Shown here piece by piece: positions 25,001 through 37,939 of a stretch of 64,000 bases of DNA (its first letter is position 1; every line of letters begins with the position of its first letter). The notes beneath the pieces were generated by a model. It was not told where the DNA came from. It did no database searches and saw only the letters and a list, made by a program, of their open reading frames with translations. Both the position numbers and the translations under genes were made by a program. The DNA comes from Salvia splendens (taxonomy: Eukaryota > Streptophyta > Magnoliopsida > Lamiales > Lamiaceae). The DNA is taken from contig NC_056045.1 of assembly GCF_004379255.2 (NCBI RefSeq), positions 12,055,593 through 12,119,592 of the forward strand, given 5' to 3'.

Positions 25001-28000
25001 TGTTTGAATGAACTTAATTCCGGTTAATATGAAATGATAATCTGAAGTGTATTGTATGCATAAGTACTTGATTAATTATACCTATAATGAACTAAATTAC
25101 CTTTATAAATGAAGTAATAGCATGGACGAATGACCTTAAATTCTAGTTAAATGATGATTCTTGTTGTTGTGGTGGTGGTGGATATGCAGATTTTTACGAT
25201 GTCACATAGCATATTGAGGGCTACTCATTTGATGGTTCATGAATTTTTCCGAATTGTTTTTTTGGATGCCTGATATGTGTTTAACATTTATAAGGTATTT
25301 TAACCAATGTGATGAAAAATCTCTTGTTGAACCTTGTTGATGAATATTTTTTCGATTTCATGCCGGTAGTATAAAAAAATCAATAATGAAGTAACAGTTT
25401 GGCTGAATTAAGTAATCCGCAGATTGAATGAAGTATCTTGAACTCAATTGTGTTGTATGCATAAGTTTACGTAAATCTTTAGTTAATAAGAACCAAATAT
25501 CTAATTGAATGAAGTAATAACATGTTTGAATGAACTTAATTCCGGTTAATATGAAATGATAATCTGAAGTGTATTGTATGCTTAAGTACTTGATTAATTG
25601 TACTTATAATGAACTAAATTACCTTTATAAATGAAGTAATAGCATGGACTAATGAACTTAAATTCTGGTTGAATGATGATTCTTGTTGTTATGGTGGTGG
25701 TGGATATGCAGATTTTTACGATGTCGCATGGCTTATTGAGGGCAACTCATTTGATGGTTCATGAATTTTCCGATTTTATTTTTGGATACCTTATATTTGT
25801 TTAACATTGATAAGGTATTTTAACCAATGTGATGAACAATCTCTTGTTGAACCTTGTTGATGAAAACTTTTTCGATTTCATGCTGGTAGTATAAAAAAAT
25901 CAATAATGAAGTAACAGTTTGGATGAATGAAGTAATCTGCAGGTTGAATGAAGTATCTTGAACTCAATTGTGTTGTATGTATAAGTTTTCGTAAAGCTTT
26001 AGTTAATAAGAACCAAATATCTAGTTGAATGATGTAATAACATGTTTGAATGAACTTAATTCCGGTTAATATGAAATGATAATCTGAAGTGTATTGTATG
26101 CATAAGTACTTGATTAATTATACCTATAATGAACTAAATTACCTTTATAAATGAAGTAATAGCATGGACGAATGACCTTAAATTCTAGTTAAATGATGAT
26201 TCTTGTTGTTGTGGTGGTGGTGGATATGCAGATTTTTACGATGTCACATAGCATATTGAGGGCTACTCATTTGATGGTTCATGAATTTTTCCGAATTGTT
26301 TTTTTGGATGCCTGATATGTGTTTAACATTTATAAGGTATTTTAACCAATGTGATGAAAAATCTCTTGTTGAACCTTGTTGATGAATATTTTTTCGATTT
26401 CATGCCGGTAGTATAAAAAAATCAATAATGAAGTAACAGTTTGGCTGAATTAAGTAATCCGCAGATTGAATGAAGTATCTTGAACTCAATTGTGTTGTAT
26501 GCATAAGTTTACGTAAATCTTTAGTTAATAAGAACCAAATATCTAATTGAATGAAGTAATAACATGTTTGAATGAACTTAATTCCGGTTAATATGAAATG
26601 ATAATCTGAAGTGTATTGTATGCTTAAGTACTTGATTAATTGTACTTATAATGAACTAAATTACCTTTATAAATGAAGTAATAGCATGGACTAATGAACT
26701 TAAATTCTGGTTGAATGATGATTCTTGTTGTTATGGTGGTGGTGGATATGCAGATTTTTACGATGTCGCATGGCTTATTGAGGGCAACTCATTTGATGGT
26801 TCATGAATTTTCCGATTTTATTTTTGGATACCTTATATTTGTTTAACATTGATAAGGTATTTTAACCAATGTGATGAACAATCTCTTGTTGAACCTTGTT
26901 GATGAAAACTTTTTCGATTTCATGCTGGTAGTATAAAAAAATCAATAATGAAGTAACAGTTTGGATGAATGAAGTAATCTGCAGGTTGAATGAAGTATCT
27001 TGAACTCAATTGTGTTGTATGTATAAGTTTTCGTAAAGCTTTAGTTAATATGAACCAAATATCTAGTTGAATGAAGTAATAACATGTTTGAATGAACTTA
27101 ATTCCGGTTAATATGAAATGATAATCTGAAGTGTATTGTATGCATAAGTACTTGATTAATTGTACTTATAATGAACTAAATTACCTTTATAAATGAAGTA
27201 ATAGCATTGACGAATGACCTTAAATTCTGGTTGAATGATGATTCTTGTTGTTGTGGTGGTGGTGGATATGCAGATTTTTACGATGTCACATGGCTTATTG
27301 AGGGCAACTCATTTGATGGTTCATGAATTTTTCCGAATTGTTTTTTTGGATGCCTGATATGTGTTTAACATTTATAAGGTATTTTAACCAATGTGATGAA
27401 AAATCTCTTGTTGAACCTTGTTGATGAATATTTTTTCGATTTCATGCCGGTAGTATAAAAAAATCAATAATGAAGTAACAGTTTGGCTGAATTAAGTAAT
27501 CCGCAGATTGAATGAAGTATCTTGAACTCAATTGTGTTGTATGCATAAGTTTACGTAAATCTTTAGTTAATAAGAACCAAATATCTAATTGAATGAAGTA
27601 ATAACATGTTTGAATGAACTTAATTCCGGTTAATATGAAATGATAATCTGAAGTGTATTGTATGCTTAAGTACTTGATTAATTGTACTTATAATGAACTA
27701 AATTACCTTTATAAATGAAGTAATAGCATGGACTAATGAACTTAAATTCTGGTTGAATGATGATTCTTGTTGTTATGGTGGTGGTGGATATGCAGATTTT
27801 TACGATGTCGCATGGCTTATTGAGGGCAACTCATTTGATGGTTCATGAATTTTCCGATTTTATTTTTGGATACCTTATATTTGTTTAACATTGATAAGGT
27901 ATTTTAACCAATGTGATGAACAATCTCTTGTTGAACCTTGTTGATGAAAACTTTTTCGATTTCATGCTGGTAGTATAAAAAAATCAATAATGAAGTAACA

Positions 28001-31000
28001 GTTTGGATGAATGAAGTAATCTGCAGGTTGAATGAAGTATCTTGAACTCAATTGTGTTGTATGTATAAGTTTTCGTAAAGCTTTAGTTAATATGAACCAA
28101 ATATCTAGTTGAATGAAGTAATAACATGTTTGAATGAACTTAATTCCGGTTAATATGAAATGATAATCTGAAGTGTATTGTATGCATAAGTACTTGATTA
28201 ATTGTACTTATAATGAACTAAATTACCTTTATAAATGAAGTAATAGCATTGACGAATGACCTTAAATTCTGGTTGAATGATGATTCTTGTTGTTGTGGTG
28301 GTGGTGGATATGCAGATTTTTACGATGTCACATGGCTTATTGAGGGCAACTCACTTGATGGTTCATGAATTTTTCCGAATTGTTTTTTGGATGCCTGATA
28401 TGTGTTTAACATTTATAAGGTATTTTAACCAATGTGATGAACAATCTCTTGTTGAACCTTATTGATGAATATTTTTTCGATTTCATGCCGGTAGTATAAA
28501 AAAATCAATAATGAAGTAACAGTTCGGCTGAATTAAGTAATCCGCAGGTTGAATGAAGTATCTTGAACTCAATTGTGTTGTATGCATAAGTTTATGTAAA
28601 GCTTTAGTTAATAAGAACCAAATATCTAGTTGAATGATGTAATAACATGTTTGAATGAACTTAATTCCGGTTAATATGAAATGATAATCTGAAGTGTATT
28701 GTATGCATAAGTACTTGATTAATTATACCTATAATGAACTAAATTACCTTTATAAATGAAGTAATAGCATGGACGAATGACCTTAAATTCTAGTTAAATG
28801 ATGATTCTTGTTGTTGTGGTGGTGGTGGATATGCAGATTTTTACGATGTCACATAGCATATTGAGGGCTACTCATTTGATGGTTCATGAATTTTTCCGAA
28901 TTGTTTTTTTGGATGCCTGATATGTGTTTAACATTTATAAGGTATTTTAACCAATGTGATGAAAAATCTCTTGTTGAACCTTGTTGATGAATATTTTTTC
29001 GATTTCATGCCGGTAGTATAAAAAAATCAATAATGAAGTAACAGTTTGGCTGAATTAAGTAATCCGCAGATTGAATGAAGTATCTTGAACTCAATTGTGT
29101 TGTATGCATAAGTTTACGTAAAGCTTTAGTTAATAAGAACCAAATATCTAATTGAATGAAGTAATAACATGTTTGAATGAACTTAATTCCGGTTAATATG
29201 AAATGATAATCTGAAGTGTATTGTATGCATAAGTACTTGATTAATTGTACTTATAATGAACTAAATTACCTTTATAAATGAAGTAATAGCATGGACGACT
29301 GAACTTAAATTCTTGTTGAATGATGATTCTTGTTGTTGTGGTGGTGGTGGATATGCAGATTTTTACGATGACGCATGGCTTATTGAGGGCAACTCATTTG
29401 ATGGTTCATGAATTTTTCCGAATTGTTTTTTGGATGCCTGATATGTGTTTAACATTTATAAGGTATTTTAACCAATGTGATGAACAATCTCTTGTTGAAC
29501 CTTATTGATGAATATTTTTTCGATTTCATGCCGGTAGTATAAAAAAATCAATAATGAAGTAACAGTTCGGCTGAATTAAGTAATCCGCAGGTTGAATGAA
29601 GTATCTTGAACTCAATTGTGTTGTATGCATAAGTTTATGTAAAGCTTTAGTTAATAAGAACCAAATATCTAGTTGAATGATGTAATAACATGTTTGAATG
29701 AACTTAATTCCGGTTAATATGAAATGATAATCTGAAGTGTATTGTATGCATAAGTACTTGATTAATTATACCTATAATGAACTAAATTACCTTTATAAAT
29801 GAAGTAATAGCATGGACGAATGACCTTAAATTCTAGTTAAATGATGATTCTTGTTGTTGTGGTGGTGGTGGATATGCAGATTTTTACGATGTCACATAGC
29901 ATATTGAGGGCTACTCATTTGATGGTTCATGAATTTTTCCGAATTGTTTTTTTGGATGCCTGATATGTGTTTAACATTTATAAGGTATTTTAACCAATGT
30001 GATGAAAAATCTCTTGTTGAACCTTGTTGATGAATATTTTTTCGATTTCATGCCGGTAGTATAAAAAAATCAATAATGAAGTAACAGTTTGGCTGAATTA
30101 AGTAATCCGCAGATTGAATGAAGTATCTTGAACTCAATTGTGTTGTATGCATAAGTTTACGTAAAGCTTTAGTTAATAAGAACCAAATATCTAATTGAAT
30201 GAAGTAATAACATGTTTGAATGAACTTAATTCCGGTTAATATGAAATGATAATCTGAAGTGTATTGTATGCATAAGTACTTGATTAATTGTACTTATAAT
30301 GAACTAAATTACCTTTATAAATGAAGTAATAGCATGGACTAATGAACTTAAATTCTGGTTGAATGATGATTCTTGTTGTTATGGTGGTGGTGGATATGCA
30401 GATTTTTACGATGTCACATGGCTTATTGAGGGCAACTCATTTGATGGTTCATGAATTTTCCGATTTTATTTTTGGATACCTTATATTTGTTTAACATTGA
30501 TAAGGTATTTTAACCAATGTGATGAACAATCTCTTGTTGATGAAAACTTTTTCGATTTCATGCTGGTAGTATAAAAAAATCAATAATGAAGTAACAGTTT
30601 GGATGAATGAAGTAATCCGCAGGTTGAATGAAGTATCTTGAACTCAATTGTGTTGTATGTATAAGTTTTCGTAAAGCTTTAGTTAATATGAACCAAATAT
30701 CTAGTTGAATGAAGTAATAACATGTTTGAATGAATTTAATTCCGGTTAATATGAAATGATAATCTGAAGTGTATTGTATGCATAAGTACTTGATTAATTG
30801 TACTTATAATGAACTAAATTACCTTTATAAATGAAGTAATAGCATTGACGAATGACCTTAAATTCTGGTTGAATGATGATTCTTGTTGTTGTGGTGGTGG
30901 TGGATATGCAGATTTTTACGATGTCACATGGCTTATTGAGGGCAACTCATTTGATGGTTCATGAATTTTTCCGAATTGATTTTTTGGATGCCTGATATGT

Positions 31001-31350
31001 GTTTAACATTTATAAGGTATTTTAACCAATGTGATGAACAATCTCTTGTTGAACCTTATTGATGAATATTTTTTTCGATTTCATGCCGGTAGTATAAAAA
31101 AATCAATAATGAAGTAACAGTTTGGCTGAATGAAGTAATCAGCAAGTTGAATGAAGTATCTTGAACTCAATTGTGTTGTATGCATAAGTTTACGTAAAGC
31201 TTTAGTTAATAAGAACCAAATATCTAGTTGAATGAACTTAATTCCGGTTAATATGAAATGATAATCTGAAGTGTATTGTATGCATAAGTACTTGATTAAT
31301 TGTACTTATAATGAACTAAATTACCTTTATAAATAAAGTAATAGCAAGGA
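22092..31350 (+). repeat. Satellite array, ~520-bp monomer, middle block
   Basis: The landmark GATGATTCTTGTTGT recurs near 22128, 22547, 23067, 23587, 24110, 24634, 25157, 25676, 26196, 26716, 27237, 27757, 28278, 28798, 29321, 29840, 30364 and 30884: about 18 monomers. The first is about 100 bp short because a deletion joins the CGATTT before TATTTTTGG to the CGATTT before CATGCCGG, a microhomology junction. Variants differ by diagnostic bases: GTGGTGG or ATGGTGG in the GT-rich stretch, GTCGCATGG, GACGCATGG or GTCACATAG in the conserved block, and TATGCTTAAG in place of TATGCATAAG. Frames of about 60 codons recur at 28277 and 29320 but simply follow the repeat. Confidence 0.95.
25080..30900 (+). 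repeat. Higher-order repeat zone, ~1040-bp dimers
   Basis: Monomer variants are not random here. A variant with CATAGCATATTGAGGGCTAC (25157, 26196, 28798, 29840) alternates with one with GTTATGGTGG and CCTTATATTTG (25676, 26716, 27757, 30364) or with other types. Diagnostic variants such as TATGCTTAAG recur 1040 bp apart (25581, 26621, 27661), and TTGGATGAATGAAGTAATCTG recurs at about 25919, 26959 and 28003. Adjacent dimers look almost identical, more alike than neighbouring monomers, so the last amplification step copied pairs. Confidence 0.85.
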
Positions 31351-31355
31351 CTAAT
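31351..31355. repeat. Left target-site duplication (CTAAT) of the copia element
   Basis: CTAAT precedes TGAAGGGG at 31356 and recurs at 40168-40172 after the terminal ACA. Confidence 0.94.
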
Positions 31356-32683
31356 TGAAGGGGCTGGCAGCGGAAGCGTGCGTTCAAAACGGATCACATG
31401 AATTTGATCTTTTTAGCAGATTATTTAGACAAAATCTATTCGCGTAATTATCACATGTATCATGCTCATAACTTGAATTAAAACATGCTTTAGCACATAA
31501 AATCCCTAAAACTTGCTTACTACGGAATTAGCCAATTTACCTTGTTGATTCAATCAAGAAACGATGATGGCTTGCTCCGTCTCCACGTGAAGATCTTCAA
31601 TACAAGACCTCGGATCTTCTGACTGGTGTCCCGGACTATTCGCTGATATTTGTGTGGGCAAATCTCACCAACGTACTAGGACTCGAATAATGGAAGACAG
31701 AACTCAGCTCACGGAGGAGGCACAAATTTTGAGTAATCCGCTCTTTAGAGGGGGTCGAAAATTTTGAGACAGAACTCAGCTCTTTAGAGGGGGTCAAAAA
31801 TTTTGTTAATAAATTGTTATCCTTTATGTCTCCTTTATTCTCCTATTTATATAAGTCACATATTGGGCCCAGTCAGGGATCTAAGGAAGAATTTGGAACA
31901 TGCCTCACCCAATTAGCTTTTTACTAATTAAATTGAACCCACAATTTAATATAAGCTTATATTGGAATATTACGAGCAGCCACAACAGAAGTAATATTGC
32001 ACTGCCTTCCAAATCCGAAATTACAAATATTTCGGGTTTCCTTTAATTGCATTTGATTCATTTCTCGCGCTTAAGATGGAAACATCCATTAATTAATTAA
32101 TGTCTGCTATAGACTTAATTAATTAACATATTTCGAATTCCAAGAGTGGACTTAGCAAGAAACTCTTATTTATTATTCATAGAGTAATCAAACTCCAACT
32201 AGCTAGGTTCCGAATAATAAAACCTCGTTTCGAGCTCCTCTTGTGGATGTTATCAAACGAGACTCTCCTCGCGCACGTTTCAACGTAATATCAATCCTAG
32301 CACCTCTAGATAATGATCACCACTACCCAATATACCTGGATTGTTGGGTTACAAAAAACCCGCACCTTTGGTAAGTCAAAGTAGTGGATCCTCAATATCG
32401 TATGCTCAATGCTAATGTACATTGATTAAGAAATTAATTTTCAAGACCTCATCTTTCAGTAGATAGCATAAAGACTCGTCTTGCTGTTAGATCCATTCAA
32501 TGCTATACCACACCAACGTCATCTTATTTCAATAAGGTTTAGAAATAATCGGACTGACATTGCAACCTTTCGCGATAGGTAGTCTAGGCCTAACAATCTG
32601 TTGCATTTATTGGAAAATAACCATTAGAGTTTTACAGTATCCAATCACTCGAAAGGTGATTTCTAGTATACAAAACCATAACA
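31356..32683 (-). repeat. 3' LTR of the copia element
   Basis: 1328 bp, TGAAGGGGCT...CCATAACA. Compared with the partner (1463 bp) it lacks a segment corresponding to about 39899-40080, and it has a local tandem duplication at about 31722-31803 (GACAGAACTCAGCTC and CTTTAGAGGGGGTC appear twice). Confidence 0.93.
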
Positions 32684-32692
32684 ATCTCCCAG
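32684..32692 (-). promoter_or_regulatory. Polypurine tract of the copia element
   Basis: Read on the minus strand, CTGGGAGAT directly precedes the 3' LTR, the expected place for plus-strand priming. A similar GTGGGAGAAATT lies about 60 bases upstream, near 32745-32757. Confidence 0.7.
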
Positions 32693-32754
32693 TTATACTC
32701 AAAACAGCTTTCGAGTATACAAAATAGTAGTGCACACGTCTAAATTTCTCCCAC

Positions 32755-34165
32755 TTATACTGAAAGCGAGTTGAGGTCTTGAATGAGTCGAACTCCCATC
32801 CCTTCAACGTGGCACTCGAACGGTTTTACCGCCAAAGCCTTTGTAAAAGGATCTGCCAGGTTGTTCTCTGACGCAATCTTGACCACTTTTATGTCTCCTC
32901 TCTGCACTATATCTCTAATGATATGATACTTCCGCTCTATGTGTTTGCTCGCTTTGTGAGCTCTTGGTTCTTTCGAGTATGCCACAGCACCAGAATTGTC
33001 ACAATGAATGGTGATGCTCTTGGGCAGATTCGAAACCACACCTAAATCCATAAGGAAGTTCTTGAACCATACAGCCTCTTTTGCAGCCTCCGAAGCGGCC
33101 ACATACTCGGCTTCCATGGTCGAGTCCTCGATGCATTTCTGCTTCACACTCTTCCAAATTACGGCTCCACCTCCTAAGGTGAACACATATCCTGAAGTAG
33201 ATTTTCTCGAGTCCTGATCAGCTTGAAAGTCTGAGTCAGTATATCCCAAAGGACAAAGCTCGGCTGCATTGTAAACTAGAGCATAGTCCTTAGTCCGTTT
33301 AAGGTACTTGAGTATGTTCTTTACGGCAGTCCAATGTCCTTGGCCCGGATTCGACTGATATCTTGCCACCATGCCAACAGCAAAGCAAATATCTGGTCTA
33401 GTACAAAGCATAGCATACATGAGACTTCCAACTGCCGAAGCATATGGAATCCTTCTCATTGCTCAGACGGCATTTTAGGGCACATCTCTTGAGATAAATG
33501 GATGCCAAATGGATGCCATGTCTAAAAGGTAAGAAACCTTTCTTGGCGTCCTGCGTGCTAAAATGACTAAGTACTGTTTCGATGTAAGATTCTTGAGATA
33601 AGCACAACATCTTCTTCTCTCGATTCCGAAGAACCTTGATCCTGATGATGTGTCCCGCGTCTCCCATATCCTTCATCTTGAACTGGTTTGATAACCTTGT
33701 TCGAACTGATGACAACATCTTTTTATTGTTTCCAATTAGAAGAATGTCATCTACATATAAAACTAAGAACACCACATTCCCCTTATCAACTTTCTTATAC
33801 ACGCAGCTTTCACTTGGGCACTTTTCGAATCCAAACTTGCAAACAGTTTGATCGAAACATTGGTTCCACGATCTGGATGCTTGCTTGAGGCCATAAATGG
33901 CCTTCTTAAGCTTCCAAACCATGTGTTCTTTGCCCTTTATGGCATATCCTTCGGGTTGTTCCGTGTAGATGGTCTCCTCAAGACTGCTGTTTAGAAACGC
34001 AGTCTTAACGTCCATCTGCCATACATCCCAATCCATATAAGCTGCAATAGACAACAACATCCGGAATGATTTGAGCATGGCCACTGGGGAGAAGGTCTCA
34101 TCATAATCGATGCCTTCCTTTTGGGTATACCCCTTGGCCACTAGTCTTGCTTTGAAGACTTTAAC
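32755..34165 (-). pseudogene. Copia reverse transcriptase and RNase H
   Basis: RT part (33398-34141): starts in MAKGYTQKEGIDYDETFSPV, then WQMDVKTAFLN, KAIYGLKQASRSW, and the catalytic LYVDDILLIGN, with both Asp kept. RNase H part (32755-33459): ASAVGSLMYAMLCTRPDI at its start, the first Asp in YTDSDFQADQDSRKSTSGYVF, Glu in DSTMEAEYVA, and Asp in HCDNSGAVA; it ends DLNSLSV and a stop. The frame changes near 33480, within the RT-to-RNase H connection, and a stop near 34166 separates it from integrase. The catalytic residues survive, so the damage is limited to a few lesions. Confidence 0.93.
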
Positions 34166-35299
34166 TCATCCATCGGGTCCACATTTATGTTTATATTTCC
34201 AATTGCTCCCAATGGCAGTACAACCTTCGGGTAGGACGGAAAAATCGTAGACGTCTTTGTCTATCATAGATTGTAGTTCCGAATCCATTGCTTTTACCCA
34301 TTCGCAATGATCGACATCTGCCTGCGCCTCCGCAAAGTTCCAGGGATCTAATACATTGCTGTCCGAGGAGTGATCCATAGATTCTCCCAAACCAACGTAT
34401 CTGTCGGGCTCATGTGAGACCCTCCCACTGCGGCGCGACACTACAATATTTTGAGTAGAAGTTGAAGTTTCGGGAATTGTGTGTACACTTGGTACTTGTT
34501 CTTGGTTAATGGAACTTGTGACAGAAGTTAGCTCATCAAGAGCCACTTCACTGCTGGGTTTATGATTCATTACATAGTCTTCCTCTAAGAATGTCGCGTG
34601 AGTGCTCACAATGACGTTCTTATCTCGGAGACTAAAGAATTCATAACCTTTCGTTCCTTTGGGGTATCCTATAAACAAACATACCTCCGTCCTAGATCCT
34701 TGCTTAGTTGGATCCTTTTCCAATACATGAGCCCGACAACCCCAAACCTTGAGATGTGCTAGATTGGGCTTACGCCCAGTCCACAACTCATATGGAGTTT
34801 TAGGTACGGATTTTGATGGTAATTTGTCTAAAATGTGACTTGCGGAAAGCAATGCATGTCCCCAAAACGAAATAGGCAGACGTGCATAACTCATCATCGA
34901 TCGAACCATGTTTAATAAGGTCCTGTTCCTTCTTTCAGCCACGCCGTTCTGCTGGGGCGTGCCCGGCGCAGTAAGTTGGGATTGAATTCCCACTTCCGAT
35001 AAGTAGTCCAAAAATTCGGCACTGAGGTATTCGCCTCCACGATCAGATCGTAGGCATTTGATATTCTTCCCATGATACTTCTCCACAAGAGTCTTAAAGT
35101 CTTTAAACTTGTCAAAAGACTCTGACTTGTGACGCATCAAGTAGACATATCCAATTTTCGAGAAGTCGTCAATAAATGTGATGAAGTATCGAAAACCACC
35201 TCCTGCCTCAGTTGAAATTGGTCCACATACATCGGAATGAACGAGCTCAAGTAGTTCCTTGGTCCTATTGCCCTTATCCTTAAAAGGCCTCTTGGTCAT
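34166..35299 (-). pseudogene. Copia integrase
   Basis: 377 open codons. DDE core: Asp in LVHSDVCGPI, Asp in CLRSDRGGEYLS, Glu in QQNGVAERRNRTL, so the triad is complete. After the core come the copia integrase C-terminal features YELWTGRKPNLAHLKVWGC and a GYPKGTKGYEFF-type segment, then the linker to RT with SRRSGRVSHEPDRY. A stop (TAG) at its upstream edge separates it from the zinc-binding region at 35300-35689. Confidence 0.93.
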
Positions 35300-35899
35300 C
35301 TAGCCTTCTAAGCATGACTCACACTTATGAAAAGGTTCCTCCTCTAGACCTTTGATAAGATCTTGTTGAACAAGAGAATGGATCCTCCTTTCATTGGCAT
35401 GACCAAGTTTAAGGTGCCACAAGTACGTTCCGTTCATTGAACTTGAAGGTTCCTTTCGTTTCTTTGAAATTTTCGATGTTGTATTGAGTTCTGATTTGCG
35501 ATTTTTAAACTGTGTAGAAGTGATTGTGTACAGATTGTTTTCCATGATACCACGACAGATATAAGAACCATCTTTCTTAATAATGCAGTTGTCATTAAAA
35601 GAAATCGAATATCCATCATAAACCAATTTAGAAACTGAAATTAAATTTCTTCTAAAAGAAGGTATCAATAAAACATTCTTCAAAATCAAAATCTATCACT
35701 ACTAAAACGCAAATAAATGTCTCCCACTGCAACGGCTGCCACTTTGGTAGTGTCGCCCAGCTGGACTTCGATCTCACGATCATGTAGCCGTCTTTTCACC
35801 TACATTAAGTCAGGATCAAACTAAATATGATCAGTGGCTCCTGTGTCAATAACCCAAGTGCAAATTGATGTCGAAGTCAAACAAGACTCGACAACTAGA
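35300..35899 (-). pseudogene. Copia protease and GAG-pre-integrase zinc domain
   Basis: Protease: WVIDTGATDH read from about 35827-35860, with the Asp-Thr-Gly active site kept. The rest of the protease is damaged by stops around 35690-35810 (not open). GAG-pre-integrase domain: 35300-35689, with LIPSFRRNLISVSKL, then LWHLKLGHANERRI and CESCLEG, i.e. the His...His...Cys-x2-Cys zinc site of copia integrase. Confidence 0.88.
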
Positions 35900-36717
35900 G
35901 CCTGGTGCATACCTGTAGCCTTGCCCCGTTTAGGACAGTCTGGCTTCCAATGCCCCTTCTCTCCACACTTGAAACACTTCCCCGTGGGCTTCTTGTTAGC
36001 CCTCTTCTTCTTCTTTCCCTAAGCTATCTTGGCCGGTCCTGAGTTCGGTGCCTGCCTTTTTCCTTTGCTAGGCTTTAAGCCAGAGGAACGAGGCGCCGAA
36101 ATCATCATGGCCGCCTTAGCCTGGACCATAAGGTCCTCTGCCGACTGAAGTTCAGTCAACAGCTCTGCCAAGGTGTAATTCCTTTTGTTCATCTCGAAGT
36201 TGAGCTTGAACTGTTGGAAGCTAGGGGGAAGACTTTGAAGGATGATAGTCACCTGGGACTCGGGATCGATCGTCCCTCCCAAGACCTCAATTTGGTTGAG
36301 GTGGCCCATCATCTCGAGGACATGGTCCCTCACAGACGAGCCTTCCTTCATTGTCTTCGACATGGTACTCCGAAAGGCTTGAGACTTAGCCGTTCGATTC
36401 TGAGTACCAAAAAGATTCTTGAGATTTTGCATAATCTCGGCGGCAGTTTCCATAGCAGAATGCTGATGCTTGAGTACTTATGACATAGATGCCAACATGT
36501 AGCACTTAGCCATCTCATTCGCCTTATGCCACCGTCTATGTGCATCTCTGACTCCTGCCACAGCGTTAGCCACCGGTACTGGAGGTCGCAGGGTGGTGAG
36601 CACAAAGATGTACTCATCTGCTGTGAGAACGATGTCCAAATTTTATTTCCATTCTATGTAATTTTGGCTCTCGAGTTTATTTTCTTTGAGAATTGCAGAA
36701 AGAGGATTGAACGACAT
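35900..36717 (-). pseudogene. Copia gag with zinc knuckle
   Basis: Starts at the ATG complementary to 36715-36717 (MSFNPLSAILKENKLESQNY), followed by the typical copia gag opening YIEWK.NLDIVLTADEY. Stops interrupt after YIEWK (about 36650), before METAAEIMQNL (about 36480), and at about 36018 before the basic KKKKRANKKP stretch. The nucleocapsid knuckle CFKCGEKGHWKPDC (C-x2-C-x4-H-x4-C, about 35937-35980) is intact. The codons run in one frame across the stops, so decay is by point mutation. Confidence 0.9.
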
Positions 36718-37615
36718 ATTGACGATTTGGATTGCACTGCAAAACAGAGTATTTTACTATTGTCATAAACTTATGTAAGTAGTTTGATTAGATTAACCAT
36801 AAAACTTTTCAAAATCTTACAACTGTAAAATTAAAATTTTGTACCCTCCAGAGGAAGTCAATACGCATTAAAATCTTACAGTTTTACTGGTCACAACACC
36901 GACGAATAGTCCAGAGACCACAGAGTGGCATGGCCGCCAAATGTTGCCTAAGCAAGACCATCTCTTTAGCATTTCAGAGTCTTGTTTCTACAACACACTC
37001 CCATAACAATGCTTATGTGCTGCTAACAAGATCAAGCTATCTCATAAGTTCTGTGTGAACTTCTGAATCTCGTAGTTTCTTAGGATTATTGTCCCACAGG
37101 GCAGGTGGCGATAATATTGGAAACCACATTCTAGTTCATACAATTTATATTTGAGAAGTCCGCCCTCATGAACTTGCTATTTTCTTAGGATTATTGTCCC
37201 CACATAGCAGGTGGCGATAATATTAGAAAAATGCTTCATAAATTGCAGACCAATTGATGGAGACCATATACAAACATTGAGTTCGTAATTATAGCTTAGA
37301 TATTTCGGTTATGGTTTTTCTTTAATTATCCTTAGTCTTAGGGCAGAGAAAGACTTGGTTAAATTCTGTTGGTATTTAATCTACTGGATAATTAAATCTT
37401 TTATTAATTGGTATCTTCCTTTAGGGAATAATTATTCTAGAATATAATTCTTATTCATGTCTACTATAAGATTTGACTAAAATAAATGAATTATTTAAAT
37501 CTTAATAAGACATGAAAAATTAAATTCAAATTAATTTCATGTTCAAGATTAGGAAGAGATATTTCATTATTTAATGTATTCATACATATCTATCCTTTTT
37601 AGGATTTTAGATATA

Positions 37616-37839
37616 TAAATATTAGGAAACTATTAAATTATTCTTATCCATATCATCTAGGAATCAAAATATTATTATTTATTTCCATAGATATAGAAAA
37701 TAATAAAAAATATTCCATAAATCTAGATAAATATTAGGAAACTATTAAATTATTCTCATCTATATCATCTAGGAATAAAATAATATTATTTATTTCCATA
37801 GATATAGATAATAATAAAAATATTCCTAAAATCTAGGTA
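37616..37839. repeat. Tandem pair of ~112-bp A/T-rich units
   Basis: Two adjacent copies, each starting AAATATTAGGAAACTATTAA and running through ATATCATCTAGGAAT to AAATCTAG; the second starts near 37730. Differences are few. Confidence 0.85.
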
Positions 37840-37939
37840 AATCTTCCAAAAAAGATTTTATTTCCATTAAATAATAATATTTTAATGATAACTTTTAATA
37901 AAATAATTAAATAATCATTAAAATAATCTTTCATCGTTA

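Noticed and set aside
28277..29508. Recurring ~62-codon frames in the satellite (28277-28465, 29320-29508)
   Set aside because: They follow the monomer text, appear only where no variant breaks them, start in the GTT/GTG-rich stretch and match no family; similarity between them is DNA-level.
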